From assembly GCA_003550325.1 (NCBI GenBank), contig QKWP01000008.1:307490-371489 (forward strand): DNA of 64,000 nt, in the 5' to 3' direction. Positions within the stretch are counted from its first letter, which is position 1, and every line of letters starts with the position of its first letter. Positions 44,890 to 57,666 of the stretch are shown here, one piece after another. This DNA comes from Gigaspora rosea (lineage: Eukaryota; Glomeromycota; Glomeromycetes; Diversisporales; Gigasporaceae). The translations under genes were made by a program, and so were the position numbers. The notes under the pieces are model-generated. The model saw nothing but the letters and a program-made list of their open reading frames with translations, searched no databases and was not told the origin of the DNA.

Positions 44890-47800
44890 ATGTTGAATAA
44901 ACTCATTTTCTTTTTATTATATTTTTTATTTCTGCGATCTCAAACTTTTTCAAACATACAAACATTATCATTTCCGAGCCTTAACATTAGCTTAAATCAA
45001 TCTGATATTAATTTAAACACATCAGATCTAAATTCATTTCTAGATCCCAGGATTTATTCGGTGTTAATCAAGAATAAAACGTATCCGGATACTAATGTAA
45101 GAATACCGATCTCGTTAATTTTTTGGCAATACAGTTTTAAAAATAAATTTATATATACACTTAATTTTATTTTAGTGCACATATATTTCAACTCCTCGGC
45201 CAGAAGATAATATTACTATTAATGGTCAATCGATTCATTGGGAATGTCCAGCTGGGTAGTTATTTATAATTAAAGAAACTAACATTGAATATTTATGAAT
45301 TACAAGGTATATTTATAAGTGCTATTTTAATTTTTATGATAGATATTTTTGTCTCGGGCCTATCAATACAAGTATTTCCACGACTTCTAACGCTAACACA
45401 ATGGTTAAATGTCCACCTGGATTTTTTTGCCCGGAAAATTCTGGTAAATAATAACCTGAGTATATTATAATAATTATAAAGCATTCAAGTACAGAGCAAT
45501 CATAACATATGTGTATACGCATATATTATTTTTTCAATAGCGCAACCTGTATATTGTTGTGCAGGTTATTATTGTTCCATAGACGCCAAAAGCATGACAC
45601 TGTGCCCAGAAGGTAAGAAACTTATAGCACTTCTTTTTTTTTTCGTGTTGCATAAATTCATCAATTGCTATTAATAATTTAAAATCTTAGGATATGTTTG
45701 TAGCATTGGTACCGTATATCCAACATCCTGTAACAACCTAGCATTCTGTCCTGAAGGATCAAGCAAAGCAAATAAATTCTTAGTTTTTGTATTAGTTATT
45801 CTCATCGCAATAGCAATTATAGTATTATTTAAGATTAAAAAAGTAAGAAATCAAATGAAAAGTGCAAAATATTTTAGATTATTAACAGAACAAAGAATGC
45901 GATTAGAAAGAACTTTAGATCCCGTGAAAAAAACTTTTGATATCGAATTTGAAAATCTTGGGTTAATACTGCCTTCTGGCATTGAAATTATGAAGGTATA
46001 ATAATTATATGATTTTTGTAATTTAATTTAATTTAATATATTTTAATTTAATTTATTTTAATTTATTTAATTTTTGAACCTTTATTTTTCTTTTAAAGGG
46101 AGTTTCGGGAAAACTTACCCACGGAAGAACATGTGCGATTATGGGACCATCTGGTAATTATTGTCAGATACCTAATAACGATAGTAATAATAATATTAAT
46201 ATTTATAGTAAATAAAGATAGTAATTCGATAGTGAAAAACTATTGATTTAGTGTTTAATACGTATGATTGAATAATTGCTATCCAGGTGCGGGTAAGACA
46301 ACTTTTGTGACACTTTTGACCGGAAAAGTAAAGCGGACAAGCGGAAAAGTAAAAGGTGATAAAAAAAAAAAACATGGTTTTGATCTTAAATAATTATGTT
46401 TATTTATATACTATTAATTTAATAATAGTTAATGGCGTAAATGAATCATTGGAAAAATATAGAAAACTTATTGGTTATGTGCCTCAAGAAGGTATTATTA
46501 TTTATATATTTGAATTGTAGATTACTAATGCATTTATATTAATTTATTATTGATTATATTATACTGTAGACGTGATGCTTCGAGAATTAACTGTCCGTGA
46601 CATATTAGTGGTACATTATTAGCTATGCGCTGATAATTTAATATATCAAAAAGTGTTTATTTTATTTAAAGACTTTTTCTATATTCAAATAATAGCATTC
46701 CGCATTAATGAGGTTACCAAATGATATGGATAGAGCAATAAAGAAGCAAAAAGTCATTGAGGTGATAGAATTTTTAGAATTGAGTCACGTGATGGATTCG
46801 ATCATAGGAAACGAAGGTAATTATTAAATTAATTTTGTCTATTCATAAATATACAAAAAGTTATTTATAAATCTTGTTGCAGAACAACGTGGCATTTCTG
46901 GCGGTCAACGAAAACGTGTAAACATTGGAATGGAATTAGTAGCTGAGCCATCTGTGCTTTTTTTGGTAAAATTTTTTAAAGTTATTGCCATTACAATTTT
47001 GATGTTTTTTTTTTTTTGCTAATAATAAATCATATTTTAGGATGAGCCAACTTCAGGCCTTGACTCAGCCACGGCACTTGAAGTATGTAATTTGTTGAAG
47101 AAGATTGCTCATAATCAAGGAATGACTGTAGTTGCTGTTATTCATTCTCCATCTCCACGAGCTTTTAATACATTTGATGACCTATTATTATTGGGCAAAG
47201 GTGGAAGAATTCTATATTTTGGTCCGAGAAATAAAGCCTTGGAATACTTTGAAAGTCTTGGTTATTGTTGTCCATATGAAGAAAGGTATTAGTCAGTTCA
47301 TTATTATTAAAATAACTTTTTGTACTTTTATTTACTTAATTCTGAATTAGTCCTGCCGATTTTATGATGGAAGTGGCTACCGGAAAAGTCAAGCCTGTAG
47401 ATCGAAAAGATATTATTGTTACAGATTTATTCGAAGCATGGGAAAGATATCATGAATCAGGAAAGGCAGTATTTAAGCCAGCACATGATATTAAAATTGA
47501 TATCTCTAATGAAGAAACCCCTCATCAAAACTATGCCAAATTACTTTGGGTTGAAATTTGTTTACCATATATTCAAAATATTGCAGAATACTTAACTGAT
47601 GTAACTTTGGAGTTCTTTTTGTTTCTTAGATACACTTTTTACTTCTATCAACGTGATCCAATTAGAGAAACACCCAATGTATTTATTGCATTTTTATTGT
47701 TATTTAAAAGAGCTTGTTTACAACTCTATAGAAATAGAATGCAATTTTTGCTGGATCAACTTCTACATCTTGTATGTGGGATGTTAATATCTTTGGCGAG

Positions 47801-48903
47801 TAGTGATATGGATTACATTGGGAAACCACCTAAAGAGATTTGTGAGTTTACACCATTTGTTCTTTTGCCTATTTGTTTAAAACCTAAGGATTTAATTCAG
47901 GTAACTCTTTTTTTTAAAGTTTTTATATATTTATATATATTTTTTATCTATTATTTATTTTTTAGGATGTTGGAACGTTCATGGCAGTTGGTGTGACATT
48001 TTCAGGGATTAGTGGTACTGAATTATTTAATCTATTTTATTTCTTAAATCTTTCATAAATTCATAATTTTCTTTTTAATACATAGCTGGATTTTCAACGT
48101 TTGGGTATGAAAAAGTAGTTTATTGGCGAGATACATCAGTAGGAATGTGTACCATTCCGTACATTATGGCAAAAATAGTTGCTGATATTCCTCGTTTAGT
48201 CATCGCATCTCTTATGTTTTCATTAGCATTTATTATATTTTATTCATTTAAGACGACTCTTATACAAATTTATATGATTATATTGCTTTCTTATATTGCT
48301 GCATGGACAATGGGTAAGTTTCTTGAAATTTAATATTATTGTCAATTTTCTTTTTTTCATTATTAAAAATGTAAAAACCTTTTTTGATTAGGGTATTTTA
48401 TATCAGCACTAGTTACAAAAGAGAAAATAAGTCTTGCTGGAGCAGGATTTGCACTTGGTTGGGGTATGGTATTTAGTGGTGTGACTCCTAGTCTGGAAAA
48501 AGTTAAAAGTGACGATATCTTTACATATATAAAATGGTTATGGGATGTAAGTATTATGTTTATTTTATTTTATTATTTTTTTTTGAATTTTTTTTACTTG
48601 ATCTATTATATTATAGATATCAGCACCTAGATGGGCAGTTGAAGCATTATATCTCAAAGAATTAGAGCCTAGGATGTATGTATTAATCATTTCACATATT
48701 AAATCTTTTTGAATACTTTGAGTATTTGAATATATTCTGATTTTATTTACAGATGGCATGAAATTAAGACTGAACCATTGAGTCATACATATCATTTTAG
48801 TGATTATTCACAATGTTTATGGAATATTTTATCAATTGCACTTGGATGGGCCATACTTGCATTTTTGGCTATGAAGTTGACTCATAGGGACAACCAAAAA
48901 TAA
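44890..48903 (+). CDS. ABCG-family half transporter with N-terminal cysteine-rich domain
   Basis: Eighteen exons join without a break to 877 codons: 44890-45096, 45176-45255, 45343-45443, 45541-45612, 45691-45995, 46099-46153, 46287-46355, 46429-46491, 46570-46610, 46696-46816, 46883-46965, 47041-47285, 47351-47900, 47966-48014, 48086-48313, 48392-48546, 48617-48675, 48753-48903. All junctions are GT-AG and phase-consistent. Order: signal peptide ([15 protein letters not shown]), a cysteine-rich lumenal or extracellular part ([24 protein letters not shown]), one membrane segment ([15 protein letters not shown]), the ATPase with Walker A GPSGAGKTT, Q-loop VPQED, signature ISGGQRKR, Walker [16 protein letters not shown] and switch histidine VIHSPS, then the ABC2-type membrane domain ending KLTHRDNQK. 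The layout resembles plant ABCG24/28-type and fungal relatives. Such half transporters work as dimers and export lipids or other hydrophobic compounds; the substrate is not deducible. All catalytic motifs are intact. Confidence 0.93.
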
Positions 48904-50340
48904 ATTGATGTAATACAGTGAAAGACAATAAAAATTTTTTTAGCACTTTCTAGAACTTTAATATTTCAGAACTATTTGATTATTTATAAAAAAATCCAAT
49001 AATAAACAGACTGTATTGTATAGTTAACCCTCTATACAATTAACTCCTCTATAAATATACCTTAATATTACATTTTTGGTTAAAATAATTTACTATTAAG
49101 CATATAAAAAAATACTTCCATAAAAGCACAACCTCATTATAAGCAAATTTTTAAAAAGTTCTTAAATAAAAAAATATGTAATTATATAAGAGGCTAACTA
49201 TAATTATTTTTTGAATAGATTACAAAATATAGTTATAAAAATCAGATTATTTTATGATTATTTTTTAAAATTTTGTTAAATCTATACTATATTTAAAATT
49301 AATTCTAATTATTTAGTTCAAATTAATTTAATTGTGCATAACTATAAAATCTAATTGTTCTAGCAAATATTTACTAACTCTAACTACTTTACTAACAATA
49401 ATACAATATTATATAAACTAACAGTATTGCAAAAAGGACAATATGGTAAAAATAGTAAATTTACACTAGTAATTATGCCAACTATGGTAACTCAAATAAT
49501 ATAATATAACTATAGTGACTTTAAAAAATATAATATAAAAAGTGCAAAACTTTACTGGTAATTCTCTAACTATACTATATACCTTGGTCTAACTTATACT
49601 AAGCTTGGTCTTTTATAACAAAAACTACAATACTACTCTTCACTATTTTTTGATTTATATTAAAAAAAGCATCAAGTACAAAATTTATTTTAGACAACCT
49701 TTTAATATAGTTTGAATTTGTCTGGTTTGAGTTTTTAATAAATTTCTTTTATATTGATAGTGGTTAGCTTTAACTTCTATAGTACTTTCTAAACCTTTTA
49801 GCTTTATAATAAATAGCTTACAACTAATTCTTTATGCTTTATCATTATGTATAATTATTCTTTAATTTGTAATACAAGCAGATTGATTTTAAAAATTTAA
49901 ATTTATTTAATAAAACTTTAAAATTTGATTTTAGCTACATATTTTCTAATAAAAAATATAATATTAGTTTGTATTATTAACTTTAGTATAAAAAGTTTTA
50001 AAATTATTAAAAAAACTAAATATAATAAATGTTTAAAGATTTATTTTGGAACTGTACTATAAAATTTTTTATAATTTTCCAAATTTTATATGTTTCTATA
50101 TATAAAAAAATTTACTTCTAATGTATATCTTAATATTTACAAGTAACTTACTAAAGTTGTAATAATAAAAATTATTATTCTTTATATAAAATATAATATT
50201 ATCTTAAGAACTATAGTTTTAAAACTAAAACTAAATAAATTGTAAGGGCATGACATAAATCACGTAATATTTCTTACTTAGTAGCCACCCCATCCATGTA
50301 TGTTGTGTATTGTAGTATTATTCTGTGCTGCAATTTGTTA
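48904..50340. other. Very AT-rich intergenic region, nothing recognised
   Basis: About 1.4 kb of simple A/T words such as ACTATAGT and TTTATAAT, without genes or clear repeats. Confidence 0.5.
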
Positions 50341-50344
50341 TAGG

Positions 50345-50900
50345 GTGGCAGAACCATTTTCGAATGTTATTAATGAAGCACATGCGCTAAGATTGTTTCA
50401 TACATTGATAGCAATGCTGATATGTATACTATGCAAATAATCCATATGAATTTAAATTACTTCTTCGTGGAAGTAGAGATGGATTCACTCGTGATTCGAT
50501 TTGGAATTTATGTGATAAACAGAAAAATTTAGTTGTAGTCATAAAAGTTAAAGATGCTGATGAGATTCTTGGTGGTTATAACCCCATTGGGTGGGATAAA
50601 GCATTTAATTGTTTTGAAAGTTGCAAAGAAAGCTTTATTTTTTTCATTAAAAAACGGGATTATCCAAAATTCTATTTTAAGTCGTGTGAAAGGTAAAGAT
50701 GCAATTGAGTGTAATGTAATTATGTACCATCTTTTACCGTGGTTATATATGTTTATTTCCCATCTTAATGATAGGTGTTTCTGCTGAGATATGATATCTT
50801 ACGAAAAACTAATTAGAGAGGAATCTACTTATGTTCCGCGTTCATTCTTTTCAGTAGATGAATATGAAATATTCCAAATCTTCACTACAAAATAGCTATA
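50345..50900 (+). pseudogene. TLDc-domain pseudogene (BTB-BACK-TLDc family)
   Basis: Reading across frames, the region shows PFSNVINEAHA, then NPYEFKLLLRGSRDGFTRDS, IWNLCDKQKNLVVVIKVKDA, DEILGGYNPIGWDK, and finally LIREES and PRSFFSVDEYEIFQI. These are the ordered blocks of a TLDc domain as in BTB-TLDc proteins. Frame changes and stops occur near 50420 and 50600-50800, and no upstream BTB or BACK part is present. It is a truncated, decayed copy. The same family is represented by the captured fragment at 30930-31556 and, more distantly, by the domain in the kinase at 19751-24031. Confidence 0.7.
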
Positions 50901-51615
50901 ATATATTTGTAAACAAAAAAAAAATGTTGGGTAATCTATATACATTAAAATTCATATTCAAATATCATATACTTTTGTCCAAACTTATAAGAATTGTCCA
51001 CGCATTTCAAAATAAGGATGTGAATCGATTCTATAGCTGCAAACAACGATCGATTCTTATAATCGAATTTGTTTTAAATCTAACAATATAATATAAAGGC
51101 CGGACCTTTATTAAATCTAGTAAAATACTTAGTTGGTCTTAAATTGATGACGTTTGGCTCTGATTCTAGTAGCCATAACAATGAGAAATGATTGATTTAT
51201 TGCGATGAATTTGGAAACCAGTGCATATAAAATAATCTTACCCAGTATCGCCATAAAAATTTCGCCCCACGTGATCAGTACCAAAATTCTTTCAAGTTCG
51301 TTTATGTTAGGTTAGGGTTAGGGTGAGTGCTCAGGTAGGGTTTGTGTTTAAGTTATTATGTAGTAAAATCGTTCAAGGGAAACTTTTTGTTAGTTCAAAT
51401 GTGGTTTTTTATGCAAACATTTTGAGAAATAAGCCTTTTTTGACAAAAGAGGAATTTTCCTGATCTTGTTACGTTACACCAAATTGTGATCATTTATTAC
51501 AATAATCACGCAGGGGATTTTTATGGCGATACTGGGGTAAATTATAAAATAACGCCTGACAAAAATTGGTCCCTGAAATTATATTAAACTATATGCATTA
51601 TTGCTAAAAATTTAG
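50901..51615. other. Intergenic stretch, nothing recognised
   Basis: It includes a short TTAGGTTAGGGTTAGGGTGA near 51306 that is too short to be a telomere tract. Confidence 0.4.
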
Positions 51616-52484
51616 GTGTTGTATTGGGGTGTGCAGCGCACTATGTAAAACAAAATTATGTATGGTATCATATAAAAATCTATTATCAAAGATTTTTTTG
51701 TTTTTGTGCAACCATGATGATCACCTATTAATTTATTATTAATTACAATGCCGCTACAACTAATGCTACGCTAATACAGTTAAAAATAATTAATTAATAT
51801 TGATGTAAAAATGACATTTTAATTTAATAAATTATTGAAAATATTTGAGGCGACTTCAGGCCCAAATTGCTGTAAATTTAGTTCTTGAAGTGGTGTTTTT
51901 GCCGATTCGCTTGCATTTTTTTTGATGTTTTTTAAAACGTGCATTTTTTAAGTGAAATCGCTGTTTATTTGACCTATATATACCCATGTTTCTGGATTTA
52001 ATTAGATGCACAGCTTTAACGGTACATAATTCCAATATGAAATTTTGAGAAAATTAATAGCAAGTTTTAAAGAACTGAACAATAGAACGAAATTTGCATT
52101 TTAATAAAGGAAAAATTTACCAATTCATTTAAAAATTCGCTCAGCAAACCAAATAAAGTATAAAATTAAAATCGTTTTGAGAAAAAAAAAATTTTCCCAT
52201 AAATATTTTTTAAAAAAAGATTCTATTACTTTATAGTCGTAATAAGAAAGTCGATTTATATTGAAATTTCCGGCAGAAAAGAAAAATTGCAGTCGGTGCA
52301 TCTAAAAAAGTGTGACCTAGCTTTATATATAAGTTTTATATATAAAAATACTTATCGATCATTACGTATATTAGTTTATAGTTTATCAATCGACAATCAC
52401 TTAAAAATCTGTCATAATAGACTTCACTATAATACCATACATAATTTTGATTTACATAGTGCGCCGCACACCCCAGTGTTGTAT
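51616..52484. mobile_element. MULE-like non-autonomous element with 9-bp target duplication
   Basis: The element spans 51625-52475. Its ends are inverted repeats of about 75 bases (TGGGGTGTGC...GCGCACTATGTAAA...CAAAATTATGTATGGTAT), about 85% alike, and are flanked by an exact 9-bp duplication GTGTTGTAT (51616-51624 and 52476-52484). Long terminal inverted repeats with 9-bp duplications are the signature of Mutator-like elements. The 670-base interior has no transposase; a 90-codon frame at 52287-52559 runs across the right end and is spurious. Confidence 0.75.
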
Positions 52485-53879
52485 GTAAGTGCTACTTCGG
52501 ATTTGCACCGAGTTAACATTATGATTAATACCCAAGTAATAAAGCGTTGTTATTATTAATAAGCAATAAATTGAACGATGTGTATGAAGCATTCTCCAAT
52601 AATAAATAAAGATACTTATTTATTTTTAGCAGTTGTACAAATAATAAAACAACCTGGTTGTTCGATGTTTATTTTATAAACGAAAACCCTTAAAAATACA
52701 GAAAATTTCGCACAGTGAGTATTCATGCTCCTTCAAGTTAGATGAGATGTTACTACTGTACTAGTTAATTGATTTGCTAATCAAATAAAATTTTAAGAGT
52801 AGGGGCTATAAAGATCTTTTCTGTTACAAATTGTGAATCTACATGATCACATATCTATAGATTTGAATCTCAAAATCAGTCAATCATGATTGAAAATAAA
52901 CATAAAACGGCCTTTTGGACTTTTTATTTTGGGTTTATAGTTAAGTATATTGAGATTATAATATCTACATATTTAATTATAGGTTTAAATAAGTTAAAAA
53001 GACCATTTTCCTGAAATTTGCTTACGCTCAAATACCAAACCGATCCTTAGCTGCTCGAAACATCAACAAATAGTAATAGTGTTTTCTTCTACAGCTTAGC
53101 AATTTCTTATTTTATCAATTGTTTCGATTGTTATTTTCGCTCCTCATAACGGCAAAAACTTTTTAAGAGTTTAGTGAAAAGATCAAATCGGATGGTTATT
53201 TACACTGTATAAATTTCAATATCATATTCTGATAAAATTTTCAATTTGAATTACACATTAATTATCAGCAAAATAAAACTAAAGATTACTCTGACAACTT
53301 ACAAGCTTTGCTTTATGTAATGATGTCCAAGATGATTTAGTACTATTTAGTGCTTTTTTTTTTTACCAATATCATAGACTTATTTTAGTGACTGGACTCG
53401 TTTCAACTCGTAAGAAACGAATTAAATCCAAAAGAGCACCAAAATAATATGATTTAATTATCTTTATTCGTTTTATTCGAGTCAAAAAATTAATTTATTG
53501 AAATTAAATAATTCATGAGGAACTTGCAGTTAAGATTTCATACAGAATCATGATATATTTGAAATATTCGAGTAACTACGTAGTTAACTTTTCCAGTCAT
53601 AGGCATACTACAAAAAATTATTTGAATATCGCAATACTACCAAACTAAAAGTTATTTGAAGAGTAATACAGTACACAAAACTTGATTAACAATTAAATAT
53701 TCTAAACCTCAATGATTTAACAATTGTATTATACGATTATTAATTCAAATCAATAAATAGCTGGTGTCTAATTTACTAGAAAGCAAACCTAACCAATATT
53801 GGGCAATACAATAACTGCATTTTGAATATTTTAAATAAGCTTAGAAATACATTTTAAAATATCTTTTACAAAAGAATTC
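52485..53879. other. Intergenic stretch, nothing recognised
   Basis: AT-rich, with no gene-like frame or strong repeat. Confidence 0.4.
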
Positions 53880-55800
53880 GAAAAAAAATATTAAACCGTA
53901 TTTTACCTTGTTTAGTAAATTTAAAATACCATCCCAAAGCCTTCATCTTATCAACTACAATGTCTAGATCATGTTCATAGCAAAATCCCACGGTATATAA
54001 TGCATCAGAATTGTTCAATTTAGCAGACTTCATGTATCATTCAAAAGCTTTTGTCTTATTTTTAATTGTACCGATACCATCCGCATAACATTTACTAATC
54101 GTAAATAGCATTAATATTTGCATTATGCAGATTTTGAATATAAATAAATGCTAGATTCTTATTCACACTCGTTCAGATACCATTTTCATTAAATCAGTAA
54201 TTCAAATTGGGCCTCAGAAATTCCACTTGCAGCAGATTTTGAGTATAAATCAAAAGCTTTTGTTCTATCCATTCCTATAACAATAACTTTCATATAACAA
54301 TTAGCTAATTCACATATTGCATTATTAGCTTTTTAGCAAATTTTAATTATAAACCAATAGCATTTTGCATATCAACAATTACATCAATACTATTCATATA
54401 ATATTTTGCAATTTTAATTTGGGCATCAGAATTCCCACGTTCAGCAAATTTCAAATACCATTCGAAAGATTTTGTATAATCTTTTTCAACACATAATCAT
54501 CACATAAATAATAAAACGCAACATAATATTATCCAATGTTAAATCCAATCTCTGCAGTATCAAAAAATAATTTAAATGCAAGTGGTTTATCCATATCAAC
54601 GCCTTTTCCAACTGAATATATCTAGTAAAGATAATTTATCTAAATTATTTTTGAAAATATTTTTAACGTCAAATTCAGAAAACAATTTATACATCCAAAA
54701 AGCTTTATGATAATCAAATTCAGTTCCAATTCTTTGTTCATAAAAATAACCAATCATGATAAAGTTATAATCTTGATAAAGTTATAATCTTGATAAGCAG
54801 TTGGTTAAATATTAAAGAAGGATCAACTGATGAACTTCAAAATAATTCAATAAATTATTAATTATTTGCATGGAATTAGTACTGTAGTTGCATTAAACAG
54901 AGTTATAAATAATTGAAGTAAATCTTGTAATAATGAATGTTGGTCATCAATTTTATAAGTTGTAATGCGTTGATAAACTTGATCCAGCTGAATTTCATCT
55001 TCTTCCATAGCATTCTTCAAATTCTTCAATTATAGCTATCTTATTCAAATGTGCAACAAAATATTGAATATTTGGACTTTATTTGCATCATGACACCAAC
55101 AATCTAATAGATCAATTCAAAAAATAAAATTATTAAAAGAAAAGTATTACTGTATTACTGTAAAACTTAAAATCTTATGATTTTAAAATGTCATAAATAA
55201 AACTACCTTCATAAATCAAGAATACTCTCGCGGAGTTCCATAACTTCCGATTCTCTTTTTCCATGTATTATAGCGATCAAACAATCGTGGTCAAATGGTA
55301 ATTCTGATTCAAATGGTATAGTACCACTAGAAACTTCCCAGAGAGTACTCCAACACTATTTATATCATAACTTTGGTCTAATTGATATGTTTGTAAACTC
55401 TGTAAATATTGTGGATCAAAATACTGAACAAATGAAAGTAGATTTTGATATTGATTTTGTTCAATGAAACTTTGTGATGAAAGACTACTTATTTTGATGT
55501 TACCTTTGTGAATAAAGATATTTTCAGAATTCTACAAAAAATTTTTAATTATGTAAATCAAAAAATATTATAAATAACAAATAGATAATTAAAATAATGA
55601 TTAAGATTGCGATTATCAAATTTCCATGCACTATGTTATTGTCATGCAAATGCTTTATTGCGTTTGCAATCTGTTTAGAAAGATATAATTTATCGTTCCA
55701 TTTCATTTTATTAAAATTTTGTTCTAAATATTGCGAAGTGTTCCACCGTCAACATATTCGAGGATCGCCATATATGTGTTTGGCTCTTGGATATTAAATT
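53880..55800 (-). pseudogene. Kinase-Sel1 repeat pseudogene
   Basis: On the minus strand, from 55800 downward: MAILEYVDGGTLRNI; MKWNDKLYLSKQIANAIKHL then HDNNIVHGNL, with HGN in place of HRD; NSENIFIHKGNIKISSL (55530); DPQYLQSLQTYQLDQSYDIN and SVGVL...SGK (55400), a kinase C-lobe shape; then Sel1-type pieces between 54850 and 53900 such as DRTKAFDLYSKSAASGISEA and NSDALYTVGFCYEHDLDIVV. Stops and frame changes occur throughout (for example after LRNI and in the C-lobe). It is a decayed relative of the gene at 57667-60061, which has the same two modules in the opposite order. Confidence 0.65.
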
Positions 55801-57290
55801 AAATTTAACTATAACTTAGAAATTATTACATCGACACAGATGCTGTATATCAAGTAATCTAATTGTATGCCAACAATATTGAAGTGATCGAGTTGTGGGA
55901 TTTCCTTTGTTATATTGACTATATCGAGAGATTTTACATAACTGTTCTTCACTATAACGAAAAGGCTCACTATATCGAGAATTCACTATAAAGAGGGTGA
56001 CTAGTATATATTCACATACGTACCCTGCTTAGTTAACCCAAAAATTGTCAAGAGACTTAATATTTTGATGTCTGATAAGCTATAATATTTAAACAGCAAT
56101 TATTTTAACGAAAATACTCGATCGGTTTTCAAAATAAAAAGTTTTTATAATTTTTATTGAGTGATAATTTTATTTCTTAATGAATAATTTTAAAGAAAAT
56201 TGCTTAGGTATAGTAATATATTTTAAAATTGTAGGTATGTTAAATTCTTTAGACGTTGCTTTGTAAAACAATTCTGATTCTCCTATACTTGCTGGTTCAA
56301 CATTTATAATATTATTATCGAGTTCATAAATCAAATTCGTATCTTGGAAATTCGTATTTGGGTAGCATTTTACAAATTATGCGAATTAAGATCAAATGCA
56401 AATAACATAAATGCGCAGATTGGAAATTTTCGTTGTAATTATTTTTAAACTTTCCATAGATAGAAAAATAATTCTGGCAGTGTGTATAACACGGGCTCCA
56501 TATCTCAATAACCTACTAAGTAATTAAAATGTAATTAAAATTGAGGATACTAACTAAAATGTACAGAACCAGCGTCTCAATCAAGGTCGAAATCAGTGTT
56601 TAATATTCAGAACAAAAGTTAATTACACAGTTACTTGCACAAATACAGCTTTTACAAAATGTACAATATAAATTTGTGCAACTTGCATAAATTTTTTATA
56701 AAATACTTGCACATTAAAAAAAAGCTTTTTTACATGTGTATCTTGTAAGCCAATTTTAAACGCTGGTCAAAATATGTGGATATTAGATATTACATAAATT
56801 TTAAATAGTAAAAATGATCAGTGAGCTTATCATTTCAGTCAACAAGAATTTTGTTCCAAACCCTATTTTTTTTGCGCTGGTTATCAACTTTATAGTTAGG
56901 GTAAACATAGTAATGTTCAAGCTGGTTTATATTTTTGCTATTGTATTCGTTATCGCAATAACGCACAGTATTACTATGTTGGTTTTTTTTTAATATTAAA
57001 CTTTTCAACGTATAAAACACCACAATATTATCACTGTTGAAAAAATTGTAAAATAAATTCTAATGCTATGAATAGATAGAATTACGCTTATTTTTTTTTT
57101 TGAAAAGTATAATTAATAACGATAGTATGAATTATTCTCGCTCGGATATTTTATTAAACATTACATTATGAAGATACATATGGGAGCAGTGCACCACTCC
57201 ACTACTTACTCTTCTATTTTTACTATATGTTTACGTGTCATTTAACAATTTGTGCCCGCAGAGTATTGCTCACGTGACGAAGTACAAAAT
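55801..57290. other. Intergenic stretch, nothing recognised
   Basis: Near 55900-56000 the words CTATATCGAGA and CACTATAACGAAAAGG repeat, as in pogo-type element ends, but no pair of termini could be defined. Confidence 0.4.
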
Positions 57291-57299
57291 GAGGATCGG

Positions 57300-57500
57300 A
57301 AGTACGAGCCCAGCCCATGCTATGGTGTGACGCATTCTACTTTTTTTTTTTTTTTTGTTCGAGCCAACGTTGTGGTGTGGCGCATTCTTGCAACGACTTG
57401 AAGGGAGGGAGTGGTGGACCAGTCATGAAGAAGCCAAATCGTAATTGGGCAGTGAAGAGAACAAGTGGACAAGACAAGCGAAGTATGAAAGCACTAAACT
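57300..57500. repeat. Inverted relative of the 27640-27927 repeat region
   Basis: Two units of GAGCC...GCTATGGTGTGACGCATTC and GAGCCAACGTTGTGGTGTGG, followed by AGAGAACAAGTGGACAAGAC, match the reverse complement of the minisatellite and its left flank at 27640-27927. Confidence 0.6.
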
Positions 57501-57583
57501 CCCAATTTACGCCACATATAAAATGTAAGCGATCTTCGTGATCAATATGTCATGAAGCGTTACACTATAATTGCATCTAAAAA

Positions 57584-57590
57584 TATATAA
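57584..57590 (+). promoter_or_regulatory. Possible TATA box of the Sel1-kinase gene
   Basis: TATATAA lies about 80 bases before the chosen ATG at 57667. Confidence 0.35.
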
Positions 57591-57666
57591 ATTGTACGTA
57601 CGTACAGCATTGCGCAATGTAATACATAACTTCCATTTTCAAACTCTACTCTTTTCTTGCGTCAAA

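Noticed and set aside
51304-51335. TTAGGTTAGGGTTAGGGTGAG, telomere-like
   Set aside because: Only two or three units, with no array; the motif is common by chance and the surrounding sequence is ordinary.
52287-52559. 90-codon plus frame
   Set aside because: It crosses the right terminus of the MULE-like element and the flanking DNA.
55880-56000. Repeated CACTATAACGA words as a promoter or regulatory cluster
   Set aside because: Similar words are typical of pogo-type element ends and recur at 14810 and 49020 without relation to genes.
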